Part shown: positions 43,123 through 52,903 of the stretch, piece by piece
How positions within the stretch are numbered: the stretch's first letter is position 1
How the letters are laid out: every line of letters begins with the position of its first letter
Source: Planomonospora sp. ID67723
GTDB lineage: Bacteria > Actinomycetota > Actinomycetes > Streptosporangiales > Streptosporangiaceae
Assembly (NCBI RefSeq): GCF_015711605.1
Contig: NZ_JABTEZ010000005.1
Span: forward strand, 248,001 to 312,000
Direction of reading: 5' to 3'
DNA: 64,000 nucleotides
The notes under the pieces: model-generated
What the model saw: the letters and a program-made list of their open reading frames with translations, nothing else
The model's database searches: none
What the model was told of the DNA's origin: nothing
Made by a program: the position numbers and the translations under genes

Positions 43123-44976
43123 TCAGCTGCCGCGCTTGGCGCGTGCGGCCGTGCGGCCGCGGGTGGAGGCGTCGAGGACGACCTTGCGGATGCGCACGGC
43201 GTCCGGGGTGATCTCCACGCACTCGTCCTCGCGGATGAACTCCAGCGCCTGCTCCAGGGAGAGCTGGCGCGGCGGGATGACCTTCTCGGTCTCGTCCGCC
43301 GTGGAGGAGCGCATGTTGGTGAGCTTCTTCTCCTTGGTGATGTTCACGTCCATGTCGTCGGAGCGTGAGTTCTCACCGATGATCATGCCCTCGTAGACCT
43401 CGGTGCCCGGCGAGACGAACAGCACGCCGCGCTCCTGCAGGTTCAGCATGGCGAACGCGGTCACCGGGCCCGAGCGGTCGGCGACCAGGGAGCCGTTGTT
43501 GCGGGTGCGCAGCTCGCCGAACCACGGCTCGTAGGCCTCGAAGACGTGGTGGACCAGGCCGGTGCCGCGGGTCTCGGTGAGGAACTCGGTCCGGAAACCG
43601 ATCAGGCCGCGGGCCGGGACCACGAACTCCATCCGGATCCAGCCGGTGCCGTGGTTGGTCATGTGCTCCATGCGGCCCTTGCGGACGGCCAGCAGCTGCG
43701 TGACGGCCCCGAGGTACTCCTCCGGGCAGTCGACGGTCAGCCGCTCGACCGGCTCGTGCAGCTTGCCGTCGATCGTCTTGGTGACGACCTGGGGCTTGCC
43801 GACGGTCAGCTCGTAGCCCTCGCGGCGCATCTGCTCGACCAGGATGGCCAGCGCCAGCTCGCCGCGGCCCTGGACCTCCCAGGCGTCCGGGCGCTCGGTC
43901 GGCAGCACGCGCAGCGAGACGTTGCCGACGAGCTCCTTGTCGAGGCGGTCCTTGACCATGCGGGCGGTGACCTTGGCGCCCTTGACCTTGCCGACCAGCG
44001 GGGAGGTGTTGGTGCCGATGACCATCGAGATGGCGGGCTCGTCCACCGTGATCAGCGGGAGGGGGCGCGGGTCCTCGGGGTCGGCCAGCGTCTCACCGAT
44101 CATGATCTCCGGGATGCCGGCGATCGCGATGATGTCACCGGGGCCGGCCTTCTCGGCGGGCTTGCGCTCCAGCGCCTCGGTCATCAGCAGCTCGGTGATC
44201 TTCACCCGCTGGATGCTGCCGTCGGTGCGGCACCAGGCGACCTGCTGGCCCTTGGAGATGGTGCCCTGGTGGACGCGGAGCAGGGCGATCCGGCCCAGGT
44301 AGGACGAGGAGTCGAGGTTGGTGACGTGGGCCTGCAGCGGCGCGGAGGGGTCGTAGGTCGGCGCCGGGATCGTCTCCTTGATGACCTGGAAGAGCGGCTC
44401 CAGGTCCTCGGAGTCGGGCATCCCGCCGTCCTCGGGACGGTTCAGCGAGGCGCGGCCGGCCTTGGCCGAGGCGTAGACGATCGGGAAGTCGATCTGGTCC
44501 TCGGTGGCGTCCAGGTCCATGAAGAGCTCGTAGACCTCGTCCACGACCTCCTTGATGCGGGCGTCGGGGCGGTCGACCTTGTTGATGCAGAGGATGACCG
44601 GCATCTTCGCGGCGAACGCCTTGCGCAGCACGAACCGGGTCTGCGGCAGCGGGCCCTCGGAGGCGTCCACCAGGAGCACGACGCCGTCCACCATCGACAG
44701 GCCGCGCTCCACCTCGCCGCCGAAGTCGGCGTGGCCGGGGGTGTCGATGATGTTGAGGGTCATGTCGCCGTGCTTGACGGCGGTGTTCTTCGCGAGAATG
44801 GTGATGCCCTTCTCGCGCTCCAGGTCGTTGGAGTCCATGACGCGGTCATCGACGTCCTGGTTGGCCCGGAAGGCTCCGGACTGCCAGAGCATGGCATCCA
44901 CGAGAGTGGTCTTGCCGTGGTCGACGTGCGCGATGATCGCGATGTTCCGCAGGTCGTCGCGGCTGTTCAAAGGCAT
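43123..44976 (-). CDS. typA: ribosome-associated translational GTPase TypA/BipA
   Basis: GTPase that binds the 70S ribosome and aids stress adaptation and 50S assembly. The 617-residue protein has G1 [16 protein letters not shown], the switch [25 protein letters not shown], domains II and III, and the C-terminal part with [31 protein letters not shown], which distinguishes it from EF-G and LepA. Length is typical. It has its own promoter region (about 210 bases shared with the divergent hydrolase). Confidence 0.96.
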   Translation of the reverse strand: MPLNSRDDLRNIAIIAHVDHGKTTLVDAMLWQSGAFRANQDVDDRVMDSNDLEREKGITILAKNTAVKHGDMTLNIIDTPGHADFGGEVERGLSMVDGVVLLVDASEGPLPQTRFVLRKAFAAKMPVILCINKVDRPDARIKEVVDEVYELFMDLDATEDQIDFPIVYASAKAGRASLNRPEDGGMPDSEDLEPLFQVIKETIPAPTYDPSAPLQAHVTNLDSSSYLGRIALLRVHQGTISKGQQVAWCRTDGSIQRVKITELLMTEALERKPAEKAGPGDIIAIAGIPEIMIGETLADPEDPRPLPLITVDEPAISMVIGTNTSPLVGKVKGAKVTARMVKDRLDKELVGNVSLRVLPTERPDAWEVQGRGELALAILVEQMRREGYELTVGKPQVVTKTIDGKLHEPVERLTVDCPEEYLGAVTQLLAVRKGRMEHMTNHGTGWIRMEFVVPARGLIGFRTEFLTETRGTGLVHHVFEAYEPWFGELRTRNNGSLVADRSGPVTAFAMLNLQERGVLFVSPGTEVYEGMIIGENSRSDDMDVNITKEKKLTNMRSSTADETEKVIPPRQLSLEQALEFIREDECVEITPDAVRIRKVVLDASTRGRTAARAKRGS

Positions 44977-45186
44977 GATGGAGTCTCACTCTGTGATCGT
45001 GGAGGCTGGCCGCGGACCGTGCGGCCTTACCATTTTAGTTGATGCGCGCAATCGCTCATGCGCTCTCCTGGTGAAGTGCCCCAATTCATCCACTGTCTAC
45101 CTTTTTGTCGTCATGTGGTCGGCGGCCTCGGCGGGTGCCCCGGATCCGGGCACGCCATGATTTCGATCACTCTCTAAGCTCTGGCC

Positions 45187-46062
45187 ATGTCTTTTGCGCC
45201 GTCGTTCCCCGTGATGCTCAGGACCGCCGACAACGTCCGGATCGATGCCGCGCACACTCCGTCACGCGGGGCCGCCGACCTGGGGATCGTGCTGGCCCAC
45301 GGGTTCACCGGCTCGCTCAGGGAACGTCCCACGCGGCGGATCACCCACGTGCTCAGCGAGTTCGGCGGGGTCGTCTCGCTCGACTTCCGCGGGCACGGCC
45401 GGTCGGGCGGGGAGTCGACCGTGGGGGATCTGGAGATCCTCGACCTGGACGCGGCGGTCCGGCACGCGCGGGTGATCGGCTACAGCAGGATCGTGACCGT
45501 CGGCTTCTCGATGGGCGGGGCGGTGGTCCTGCGGCACGCGGGGGTCGCCGGAGCGGCGAGCCGGAGCCGAGCGGGCGAGGCGCGGGGCGAGCGCGACCGT
45601 GGGCAGGGTGCGGCGAGCCGGAGCCGAGCGGGCGAGGCGCGGGGCGAGCGCGACCGTGGGCTCGACCGCGAGCTCGCAGGAGTGGACGCGGTGGTCTCGG
45701 TGAGCGCGCCCGCCCGGTGGTACTACCGGGGCACCCGGCCGATGCGCCAGGTCCACTGGGCGATCGAGCGGCCGGTCGGGCGGCTGGCCGCACGGCTGGG
45801 GAAGCGGACGCGGATCGCCAGGGGCGCGTGGGACCCGGTGCCGCTGGCACCGTACGAGGCCGCCGCGGAGATCGCGCCGACGCCGCTGCTGGTGGTGCAC
45901 GGCGACGCGGACACGTTCTTCCCGCTCGATCACGCCCACCAGATCCACGACGCGGCCCGGAGCCCGAAGGAGCTCTGGATCGAGCCCGGGTACGGCCACG
46001 CGGAGTCGGCGGCCACGCCGGAGCTGGTCCGCCGGATCGGGCGCTGGACCGGCATGGTTTAG
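45187..46062 (+). CDS. alpha/beta hydrolase with internal 19-residue tandem duplication
   Basis: A 291-residue cytoplasmic hydrolase. Strand/turn motifs are LAHGFTGSLRERPTRR (oxyanion), nucleophile GFSMGGAVV, acid HGDADTFFPLDHAH and histidine GYGHAESAAT, all in order. Between the nucleophile and the lid, residues about 123-158 are two near-identical copies of a 19-residue Arg/Glu/Gly-rich unit (AASRSRAGEARGERDRG) that has no match to the fold. This insert looks acquired and may be a disordered loop. Substrate unknown. Confidence 0.85.
   Translation: MSFAPSFPVMLRTADNVRIDAAHTPSRGAADLGIVLAHGFTGSLRERPTRRITHVLSEFGGVVSLDFRGHGRSGGESTVGDLEILDLDAAVRHARVIGYSRIVTVGFSMGGAVVLRHAGVAGAASRSRAGEARGERDRGQGAASRSRAGEARGERDRGLDRELAGVDAVVSVSAPARWYYRGTRPMRQVHWAIERPVGRLAARLGKRTRIARGAWDPVPLAPYEAAAEIAPTPLLVVHGDADTFFPLDHAHQIHDAARSPKELWIEPGYGHAESAATPELVRRIGRWTGMV
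45553..45661 (+). repeat. 57-bp tandem direct repeat inside the hydrolase gene
   Basis: Two copies begin GCGGCGAGCCGGAGCC at 45553 and 45610, 57 bp (19 codons) apart, with 52 consecutive identical bases (45553-45604 and 45610-45661). The frame is kept. Confidence 0.95.
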
Positions 46063-46106
46063 TCCTGCACATGTGCGGCAACTGGTCGAGGCGGGGGTAA
46101 TCGCGT

Positions 46107-48146
46107 ATGCGAAGCATCTACGTGGCGGGCCTCGGCCCCGGTGACGGACGGCAGATCGTCGAGCTCGGCCTGATGGAGCTGCTGAGCCGCCGCGTCGACC
46201 GGACCGGGGTGTTCAGGCCGATCGCCCGGGGAAGGCGCGCCTCCGCGCTCATCGAGGACAGGTACCGGCCGGCTGCGGCGGCGATCGGGGTGACCGCGGA
46301 GGACGCCGCCGACATCTACGCGAGGCGGGGCGCGGAGGAGCTCATCGGCCGGCTGGTCTCCCGCTTCCACACGCTGGAGCGCGAGTGCGACGCGCTGCTG
46401 GTGCTGGGCAGCTCGTTCGCCACCGACGACCTTCCCCGCGAGCTGGCCTTCAACGCCCGCCTCGCCGCCGAGTTCGGCGCCCCGGTGATCGTGGTGGTGG
46501 GCGCGCACGCCGACGCCGCAGACGAGATCGCCAGGGAGATGCGCACCGGCTACCAGGTCTTCTCCGACCTGGGCTGCACGGTCCTGGCGGTGATCGCCAA
46601 CCGGGTGCCGCCCGAGATGGTCGTCGAGCCGGATCTGCCGGTGCCCTGCTACGTCATCCCCGAGCACCCCGCGCTCTCGGCGCCGACCGTCGGGCAGGTG
46701 GCGGACGCCGTGCAGGCGAAGCAGATCCAGGGGGACGCCGAGGGGCTGCTCCGGGACGTGACCGGGTTCGTGTTCGGCGGTGCCACGCTGCCGGTGCTCC
46801 TGGAGCATCTGGTGGACGGCGCGCTGCTGCTCACCCCGGGTGACCGGTCCGACCTGCTGGTGGCGGCGGCCGCCGCGGAGGCGGCGGGCACGGTACGGCT
46901 CTCCGGGGTGATGCTCACGCTGGGCGAGACGCCCACGGAGGGGGTGCGGGCGCTCACCTCGCGGCTCTCACCCGGTCTGCCGGTCCTGTCGGCCGCCGAC
47001 GGCAGCTTCGCCGTCGCCACCACGCTGGGCGGGCTGGAGGGGCGGCTCACCGCGGAGAATCCACGCAAGACCGAGACGGCGCTCGGCCACTTCGACGCGC
47101 ACGTCGACACCGCCGATCTCGCCGACCGCATCGAGCTGGCCCGCTCCGAGCGGGTCACCCCGATGATGTTCGAGCACATGCTGCTGGAGCGGGCGCGCGC
47201 CGGCCGCAGGCACATCGTGCTGCCGGAGGGAGAGGAGGACCGGATCCTGAGGGCCGCCGACGTCCTGGTCCGGCGCGGCATCGTCGACCTCACCCTGCTG
47301 GGCCGCGAGGAGGTGGTCCGGCGGCGGGTCGCCGATCTGGGCCTGGACCTGGCGGGGGTGGCCGTGGTCGATCCGCTCACCTCGCCGCTGCGCGACACCT
47401 TCGCCCAGGAGTACGCCCGGCTCCGGGCGCACAAGGGCATCACCATGGAACGGGCCGGGGACGTGCTCACCGACGTCAACTTCTTCGGCACGATGATGCT
47501 GCACACGGGCCGGGTGGACGGCATGGTCTCCGGTGCCGCGCACACCACGGCCGCCACGATCCTGCCCGCCTTCCAGATCATCAGGACGGTCCCGGGCACC
47601 TCGATCGTCTCGTCGGTGTTCTTCATGTGCCTGGCCGATCGCGTGCTCGTCTACGGGGACTGCGCGATCAATCCCGACCCGGACGCGGGGCAGCTCGCCG
47701 ACATCGCCATCTCCTCGGCCCGGACGGCCGAGCACTTCGGCGTCGAGCCGAGGATCGCGATGCTCTCCTACTCGACCGGGCGCTCGGGCCACGGAGCCGA
47801 TGTGGACAAGGTCCGCGAGGCCACCGCCATGGTCGCCGAGCGGGCGCCGGAACTGCTGGTCGAGGGGCCCATCCAGTACGACGCGGCGGTGGACCCGAGG
47901 GTCGCGGCGGCCAAGCTGCCCGGCTCGCAGGTCGCCGGCCGGGCGACCGTGCTGATCTTCCCGGACCTGAACACCGGCAACAACACCTACAAGGCCGTGC
48001 AGCGCTCGGCCGGGGCGGTCGCGGTCGGCCCGGTCCTGCAGGGCCTGCGCAAACCGGTCAACGACCTGTCGCGGGGCGCGCTGGTCACCGACATCGTCAG
48101 CACCGTCGCCATCACCGCGATCCAGGCGCAGGAGGCCGTGCGATGA
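46107..48146 (+). CDS. pta: phosphate acetyltransferase, long multidomain type
   Basis: Interconverts acetyl-CoA and acetyl phosphate. The 679-residue protein has an N-terminal BioD-like P-loop domain (about 1-200, YVAGLGPGDGRQIVELGLME), a DRTGG linker domain (about 210-320), and the C-terminal catalytic PTA domain (about 365-679, MLHTGRVDGMVSGAAHTTAATI and FPDLNTGNNTYKAVQRSAG). The stop overlaps the ackA start (ATGA), so the enzymes are made together. Long Pta is regulated allosterically in other bacteria. Confidence 0.96.
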   Translation: MRSIYVAGLGPGDGRQIVELGLMELLSRRVDRTGVFRPIARGRRASALIEDRYRPAAAAIGVTAEDAADIYARRGAEELIGRLVSRFHTLERECDALLVLGSSFATDDLPRELAFNARLAAEFGAPVIVVVGAHADAADEIAREMRTGYQVFSDLGCTVLAVIANRVPPEMVVEPDLPVPCYVIPEHPALSAPTVGQVADAVQAKQIQGDAEGLLRDVTGFVFGGATLPVLLEHLVDGALLLTPGDRSDLLVAAAAAEAAGTVRLSGVMLTLGETPTEGVRALTSRLSPGLPVLSAADGSFAVATTLGGLEGRLTAENPRKTETALGHFDAHVDTADLADRIELARSERVTPMMFEHMLLERARAGRRHIVLPEGEEDRILRAADVLVRRGIVDLTLLGREEVVRRRVADLGLDLAGVAVVDPLTSPLRDTFAQEYARLRAHKGITMERAGDVLTDVNFFGTMMLHTGRVDGMVSGAAHTTAATILPAFQIIRTVPGTSIVSSVFFMCLADRVLVYGDCAINPDPDAGQLADIAISSARTAEHFGVEPRIAMLSYSTGRSGHGADVDKVREATAMVAERAPELLVEGPIQYDAAVDPRVAAAKLPGSQVAGRATVLIFPDLNTGNNTYKAVQRSAGAVAVGPVLQGLRKPVNDLSRGALVTDIVSTVAITAIQAQEAVR

Positions 48147-49291
48147 CCCGCGTCCTGGTTCTCAACTCCGGGTCCTCCTCGGTGAAGTACCGGCTCCTGT
48201 CCGTCGGGCCCGGGGAGGCGGTGCGCCTGGCCTCGGGGACGATCGAGCGGATCGGTGAGGAGGGCTCACCCGTGGCCGACCACGCCGCGGCGCTGGAGTC
48301 CGCGGCGGAGGAGCTGTCCGCCGCGGGGTTCGGGATCGACTCGCCGGAGCTGACCGCGATCGGGCACCGGGTGGTGCACGGCGGCACGGCCTTCACCGAG
48401 CCCACGCCGATCACCGACGAGGTGGTCGCGGGGATCAGGGACCTCATCCCGCTCGCGCCCCTGCACAACCCGGCCAATCTGGCCGGCATCGAGGTGGCAC
48501 GGCGGCTGCGCCCCGACCTGCCGCAGGTGGCGGTCTTCGACACCGCCTTCCACGCCACGATCCCCGCGGAGGCCTCGACCTACGCGATCGACCGGGAGAC
48601 GGCCGGGCGGTTCGGCATCCGCCGTTACGGCTTCCACGGCACGTCGCACGCCTACGTCTCGCGGGAGGCGGCGGCGCTGGCGGACCGGCCGGAGGCCAAC
48701 GTGATCGTGCTGCACCTGGGCAACGGCGCCAGCGCCTCGGCGGTGGCGGCCGGTCGGTGCGTGGACACCTCGATGGGCATGACTCCGCTGGAGGGCCTGG
48801 TGATGGGCACCCGGAGCGGCGACGTCGACCCGGGCGCCGTCCTCCACCTGCGGCGGGCCGCGGGCATGTCCCTCGCCGAGATCGACACGCTGCTCAACCG
48901 GCGCAGCGGCATGCTCGGCCTCTGCGGCGACAACGACATGCGGGAGGTGGAGCGGCGGGTGGCGGCCGGGGATCCGGACGCCGAGCTGGCCCTGTCGGTC
49001 TACTGCCATCGGCTGCGCAAGTACGTCGGGGCCTACTACGCCGTGCTCGGCACGGTGGACGTGATCGCGTTCACCGGTGGGGTGGGGGAGAACTCCTCCC
49101 TGGTCAGGTCACGGGCGCTGGCGGGGTTGGAGCCGCTCGGGATCGCCCTGGACCCGGCGCGCAACTCCGGTGGCAAGGGGTTGATCTCGGTGGAGGACTC
49201 GCGGGTGAAGGTCGCGGTGGTGCCCACGGACGAGGAACTGGAGATCGCCCGGCAAACTTTGGCGGTGATTCCGCGAACCGATCGCGGATGA
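48143..49291 (+). CDS. ackA: acetate kinase
   Basis: Makes ATP and acetate from acetyl phosphate, or the reverse during acetate assimilation. The 382-residue ASKHA-fold protein starts VLVLNSGSSSVKYRL and has HRVVHGG, GFHGTSHAYVSREAA, LGNGASASAVAAGRCVDTSM and the phosphate motif FTGGVGENSSLVR. It forms an operon with pta through a 4-bp overlap. Confidence 0.97.
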   Translation: MTRVLVLNSGSSSVKYRLLSVGPGEAVRLASGTIERIGEEGSPVADHAAALESAAEELSAAGFGIDSPELTAIGHRVVHGGTAFTEPTPITDEVVAGIRDLIPLAPLHNPANLAGIEVARRLRPDLPQVAVFDTAFHATIPAEASTYAIDRETAGRFGIRRYGFHGTSHAYVSREAAALADRPEANVIVLHLGNGASASAVAAGRCVDTSMGMTPLEGLVMGTRSGDVDPGAVLHLRRAAGMSLAEIDTLLNRRSGMLGLCGDNDMREVERRVAAGDPDAELALSVYCHRLRKYVGAYYAVLGTVDVIAFTGGVGENSSLVRSRALAGLEPLGIALDPARNSGGKGLISVEDSRVKVAVVPTDEELEIARQTLAVIPRTDRG

Positions 49292-49446
49292 ATGCCGTCT
49301 ACCTAAAGCGGATGGATGAAATCCGTCAGGAGAAGTCCACGGGACACGAACCATCATCACCCGGTGGTCGTGGGACATACTTCATGCAGTCAGGCGGTTG
49401 CCCAGCGTCGCGGGGGCGTGCTGGGCCGTCCATCTCGGCAGGACGC

Positions 49447-49476
49447 GCCGTACGGCTCCCCCGCGGGCCGTACGGC
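49447..49476. repeat. two self-complementary GCCGTACGGC decamers
   Basis: The palindrome GCCGTACGGC occurs twice, with 10 bases between copies, in the gap between convergent ackA and the aldehyde dehydrogenase. It can pair as a stem and may terminate both genes, but the word is common in this DNA. Confidence 0.4.
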
Positions 49477-49493
49477 ACGTCCCGGCAGATCTC

Positions 49494-50927
49494 TCAGCCG
49501 AGCCGGGCGATGGACTTGTACTCCAGGTAGGAGGCCAGGCCTTCGGGGCCGAGCTCGCGGCCGAGGCCGCTGCTCTTGAAGCCGCCGAACGGGGAGCTGT
49601 TCTCGATCATGAAGAGGTTGACGCCGTAGGTGCCGGCGCGCACCTGGCGGGCCACGTCCATGCCGCGCTCGACATCGGCGGTCCACACCGTGCCGGCCAG
49701 GCCGTAGTCGCTGTCGTTGGCGATGCGGACCGCGTCGGCCTCGTCCTCGTAGGGGATGACGGCCAGGACCGGGCCGAAGATCTCCTCGCGGGCGATGCGC
49801 ATCTCGTTGGTGGCGCCGGCGAAGACCGTGGGGGCTACGTACCAGCCCCGGTCGTGGGGGCGGTCCAGGCCGCCGACGACGGGCTTGGCGCCCTCCTCGA
49901 TGCCGATCTTGATGTAGCCCTCGACCCGCTCCTGCTGGCGCCTGGCGACCAGCGGGCCGATGCCGGTGGCGGGGTCGGCGGGGTCGCCGACCGGCATGCT
50001 CCGGACCATCGCCGCGACCGCGTCCACGACCTCGTCGTAGCGGCTGCGGGAGGCCAGGATGCGCGTCTGGGCGACGCAGGCCTGGCCGTTGTTCATCAGC
50101 GAGGCGATCGAGAGGAAGCCCATCGCGGAGGACAGGTCGCAGTCGTCCAGGATGATGGCGGCGGACTTGCCGCCGAGCTCCAGCGTGCAGCGCTTGAGCT
50201 GCTCGCCGCAGATGCTCCCGATACGCCGGCCGGCCGCGGTGGAGCCGGTGAAGGCGACCTTGTCCACGCCGGGGTGGGAGACCAGGTGCTCGCCGGCCTC
50301 GCGCCCGGCGGCGACGATGTTGACGACGCCGTCGGGGATCCCGGCCTCCTTGACCATCTCGGCCAGGAGGTAGGCGTCCAGCGGGGTCTCCGGCGCGGGC
50401 TTGACCACGACCGTGCAGCCCGCGACGAGCGCGGGGGCCAGCTTGATCATGATGACGAACTGCGGGACGTTCCACGGGACGACCGCGGCGACCACGCCGA
50501 CCGGCTCGCGCCGTACGACCACCGGGCCGAACGTGCCGGGCCGCTCCTCCTCCACCGGGAAGGTCGTGCCGAGCTCGGCGTAGTACTGCAGCATGCCGAG
50601 CGGCTGGGAGGCCTGGGCCATCTGGGAGAAGGTGATGGGCGAGCCCATCTCCTCGGTGATGATCTCGGCCATCTCGCTCTGCCTGGCCGCGTAGATCTCG
50701 GCGAGCCTGCCCACGACGGCGGCGCGCTCGGCCATCGTCATCCGGGGCCACGGTCCGTGGTCGAACGCCTGGCGGGCCGCGGCCACCGCCCGGTCCATGT
50801 CGGCGGGGGTGCCGTCCGGGACCCGGCCGACGACCTCCTCGGTGTGGGGGGAGATGACGTCGATGGTCCCGGTGCCCTCGGGAGCCACCCAGTCGCCCCC
50901 GATGAACAGCGTGTCGTGCTGGCGCAT
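49494..50927 (-). CDS. NAD(P)-dependent aldehyde dehydrogenase
   Basis: A 477-residue cytoplasmic ALDH. The cofactor and active-site motifs are VPWNVPQF, VVKPAPETP, VAFTGSTAAGRRIG, the general base in LELGGKSAA and the nucleophile cysteine in NNGQACVAQTR, then EEIFGPVLAVIPYEDE. The ATG before RQHDTLFIGGDW is chosen because the extra upstream sequence does not fit the family. Length matches. The aldehyde is unknown; vanillin- or betaine-type substrates are both possible. Confidence 0.9.
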   Translation of the reverse strand: MRQHDTLFIGGDWVAPEGTGTIDVISPHTEEVVGRVPDGTPADMDRAVAAARQAFDHGPWPRMTMAERAAVVGRLAEIYAARQSEMAEIITEEMGSPITFSQMAQASQPLGMLQYYAELGTTFPVEEERPGTFGPVVVRREPVGVVAAVVPWNVPQFVIMIKLAPALVAGCTVVVKPAPETPLDAYLLAEMVKEAGIPDGVVNIVAAGREAGEHLVSHPGVDKVAFTGSTAAGRRIGSICGEQLKRCTLELGGKSAAIILDDCDLSSAMGFLSIASLMNNGQACVAQTRILASRSRYDEVVDAVAAMVRSMPVGDPADPATGIGPLVARRQQERVEGYIKIGIEEGAKPVVGGLDRPHDRGWYVAPTVFAGATNEMRIAREEIFGPVLAVIPYEDEADAVRIANDSDYGLAGTVWTADVERGMDVARQVRAGTYGVNLFMIENSSPFGGFKSSGLGRELGPEGLASYLEYKSIARLG

Positions 50928-51360
50928 GATGTCCTTGCCTCCTGGTGGGCGGGCCGGAGTCGTGGGATCGCTATTTGAACGAGTGCTTGCTTGGATAGTG
51001 TCATTCGCGGAGGGGGGCTCCACAAGACCCGCCGCTGATGAGACCGAATCATGTTCTGCCTGCGATGACAAGGGAGCACGGCGTCCGCCCTCGCGCGCTC
51101 CCCGCCGGTCGGCCCCGTTCGGAGCCGTACTCTCGTTCCGGCCCCCCGGCGGCATCCGGCGGGAGCTATTCTTCACACAGGTGCGAGTCCGCGGTCGGTC
51201 ATCGGTGCGGCGGTCTCGTCGGCCATATTTGTTCAAATCGCCGCAAACTGGTAGGTAGTTCGTCAATGGTGCACGAGTTCTGTCGTTCCGGTGGCGAGCC
51301 TGAAGATCGTCTTCTATAGTTTCGCTCCGTCCATGAGGGGGCTCTGGAGGTGAGCGAGGC
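50928..51360. other. 433-base non-coding stretch between ALDH and the ARB_07466-like gene
   Basis: No credible gene is seen on either strand. Near the ALDH end lies AACGAGTGCTTGCTT (50978-50992), an imperfect dyad like TetR-family operators. Near the other end TATAGT (51315-51320) is a good -10 for the secreted-protein gene, with no clear -35. The middle is ordinary GC-rich sequence. Confidence 0.5.
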
Positions 51361-52272
51361 GTGAGACCGAGCCACCCGGCGATGCTGGGCGTCCTGCTCA
51401 CCGCGCTGCTCCTGACCCCGGCGATGGCGGGGGCGAGCGCCGGTCAGAGCGCCCGGCTCGACCCCGAGACCAAGCTGCGCCAGCTGACCCGTGAGGCGAG
51501 CAAGCTCAACAAGGACTACCGGGGACAGGTGCAGAGCCTGGAGGACGCCCGGGTCAAGGCCAAGAAGGCCACCGACACGGCCAAGAGGCTCAAGTCGGCC
51601 CTGGCCACGGCCGAGAGCGACGTCGTCCGCTTCGCGCAGAGCAGCTACATGGGCGGTGAGCTGGACGGCGGCAGCATGCTCGCCTTCCAGGGCGACGCCT
51701 CCATCGCCCTCAGCCAGGCCGCCATGGTCTCGCACCTCGCCAGCGAGCGCGCCACCCAGCTCGTCCGGATCAAGGAGCTGATCAAGGAGGCGGCCAAGGC
51801 CGAGAAGGCCGCCGAGGCCGAGATCGTCGAGCTGCGCAAGGACATCGAGAAGCTCAAGAAGGACCGCGTCAAGATCGAGACGCTCCTGGCCAAGTACGGT
51901 TTCCAGACACCCTCCGGCAGCGGCGGCCTGACCCCCCGCACGATCACGATGCGCAACCTGGTGCTGCAGACCTTCCCGATGCCGTACGGCTACGGCTGCC
52001 TGCGCCCCGGCGACCCCGGAGACCACGGCAGCGGCCGGGCCTGCGACTTCATGATGAGCACCGGCGGCCGCGTCCCCACCGCCGACGCCAAGGCCCGCGG
52101 CGACCGCCTGGCCCAGTGGGCCATCTCCAACGGCCGGCGCCTCGGCGTCATGTACGTCATCTGGCAGCAGCGGTACTACGACGTCCGCACCGGCGCCGGC
52201 TGGCGGATGATGGCCAACCGCGGCGGCAACACCGCCAACCACATCGACCACGTCCACATCTCGATGTTCTGA
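51361..52272 (+). CDS. secreted coiled-coil protein with ARB_07466-like C-terminal domain
   Basis: A 303-residue exported protein. A signal sequence (about 1-26, with AGASA before the mature part) leads to a long Lys/Ala/Glu-rich coiled coil (about 40-180) like those of NlpC/P60 and EnvC-type wall proteins, then a C-terminal domain (about 190-303) with conserved GYGCLRPGDPGDHGSGRACDFMM and HIDHVHIS. The histidines and aspartate suggest a metal-binding, D,D-carboxypeptidase-like fold. GTG start with GGAGG ten bases upstream. Probably acts on peptidoglycan; this is inference. Confidence 0.82.
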   Translation: MRPSHPAMLGVLLTALLLTPAMAGASAGQSARLDPETKLRQLTREASKLNKDYRGQVQSLEDARVKAKKATDTAKRLKSALATAESDVVRFAQSSYMGGELDGGSMLAFQGDASIALSQAAMVSHLASERATQLVRIKELIKEAAKAEKAAEAEIVELRKDIEKLKKDRVKIETLLAKYGFQTPSGSGGLTPRTITMRNLVLQTFPMPYGYGCLRPGDPGDHGSGRACDFMMSTGGRVPTADAKARGDRLAQWAISNGRRLGVMYVIWQQRYYDVRTGAGWRMMANRGGNTANHIDHVHISMF

Positions 52273-52450
52273 AACCCCCAATCCCCCACCCGGCCAAGAC
52301 CTGGCCGAACCTTCCCCCGTCCAGCGGGCTCCCGGCCCCGGGGCGGCGGCGGGCGTGTGTGGCGGTGCGACAGCGATCATGCTGTACTGCGTGCAGGTGG
52401 ACGACATGCACATTCCCGCCCGTGTCGCTACGCGGAGGAACGGAGCCCCC

Positions 52451-52849
52451 ATGGCCGATCAGATGGCCGATCAGAACCTGACCGAGGAGCTGTACGAGGC
52501 GGAGCGGCGGCTGCAGGCGGCGCAGCTCGCCGGAGACGTCGAGGAGCTGGACCGGCTGCTCGACGAGAGGCTCGTCTTCACCGGGCCGCCGGACGGCCGG
52601 CTCCACACGGAGGCCAAGCAGCTCGACCTGCACAACCACCGGTCGCGGACGCAGGTCATGACGAAGGTCGTCCAGGAGGACCTCACCGTGCTCGTCGAGG
52701 GAACCACCGGGGTCACCTGCTTCCTCGGCACACTGGAGGGCACGTTCGCGGGCGAGCCGTTCGCCGGCCGGTTGCGCTACACCCGCACCTGGACCCACAG
52801 CCCCGAGTACGGCTGGCGCATCCTGGCCGCCCACGCCGGCCCGGCGTGA
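52451..52849 (+). CDS. SnoaL/DUF4440-like (NTF2-fold) protein
   Basis: A 132-residue small protein of the NTF2-like superfamily (LYEAERRLQAAQLAGDVEELDRLLDERLVFTGP and YTRTWTHSPEYGWRILAAHAG). The beginning repeats MADQMADQ, so the true start could be the second ATG at 52463. No active-site residues can be assigned. It may bind a small ligand. GAGGAACGGAG lies upstream of the ATG. Confidence 0.78.
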   Translation: MADQMADQNLTEELYEAERRLQAAQLAGDVEELDRLLDERLVFTGPPDGRLHTEAKQLDLHNHRSRTQVMTKVVQEDLTVLVEGTTGVTCFLGTLEGTFAGEPFAGRLRYTRTWTHSPEYGWRILAAHAGPA

Positions 52850-52903
52850 CGGCCGTGGCCTCCGAAGAGCCGTCCGCGGACGGCGGCGAGGTCCGGAGGG
52901 ATC

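Noticed and set aside
49447-49476. CGTACGG words as a special over-represented motif
   Set aside because: A rough count over the window is near what base composition predicts, so it is treated as background.
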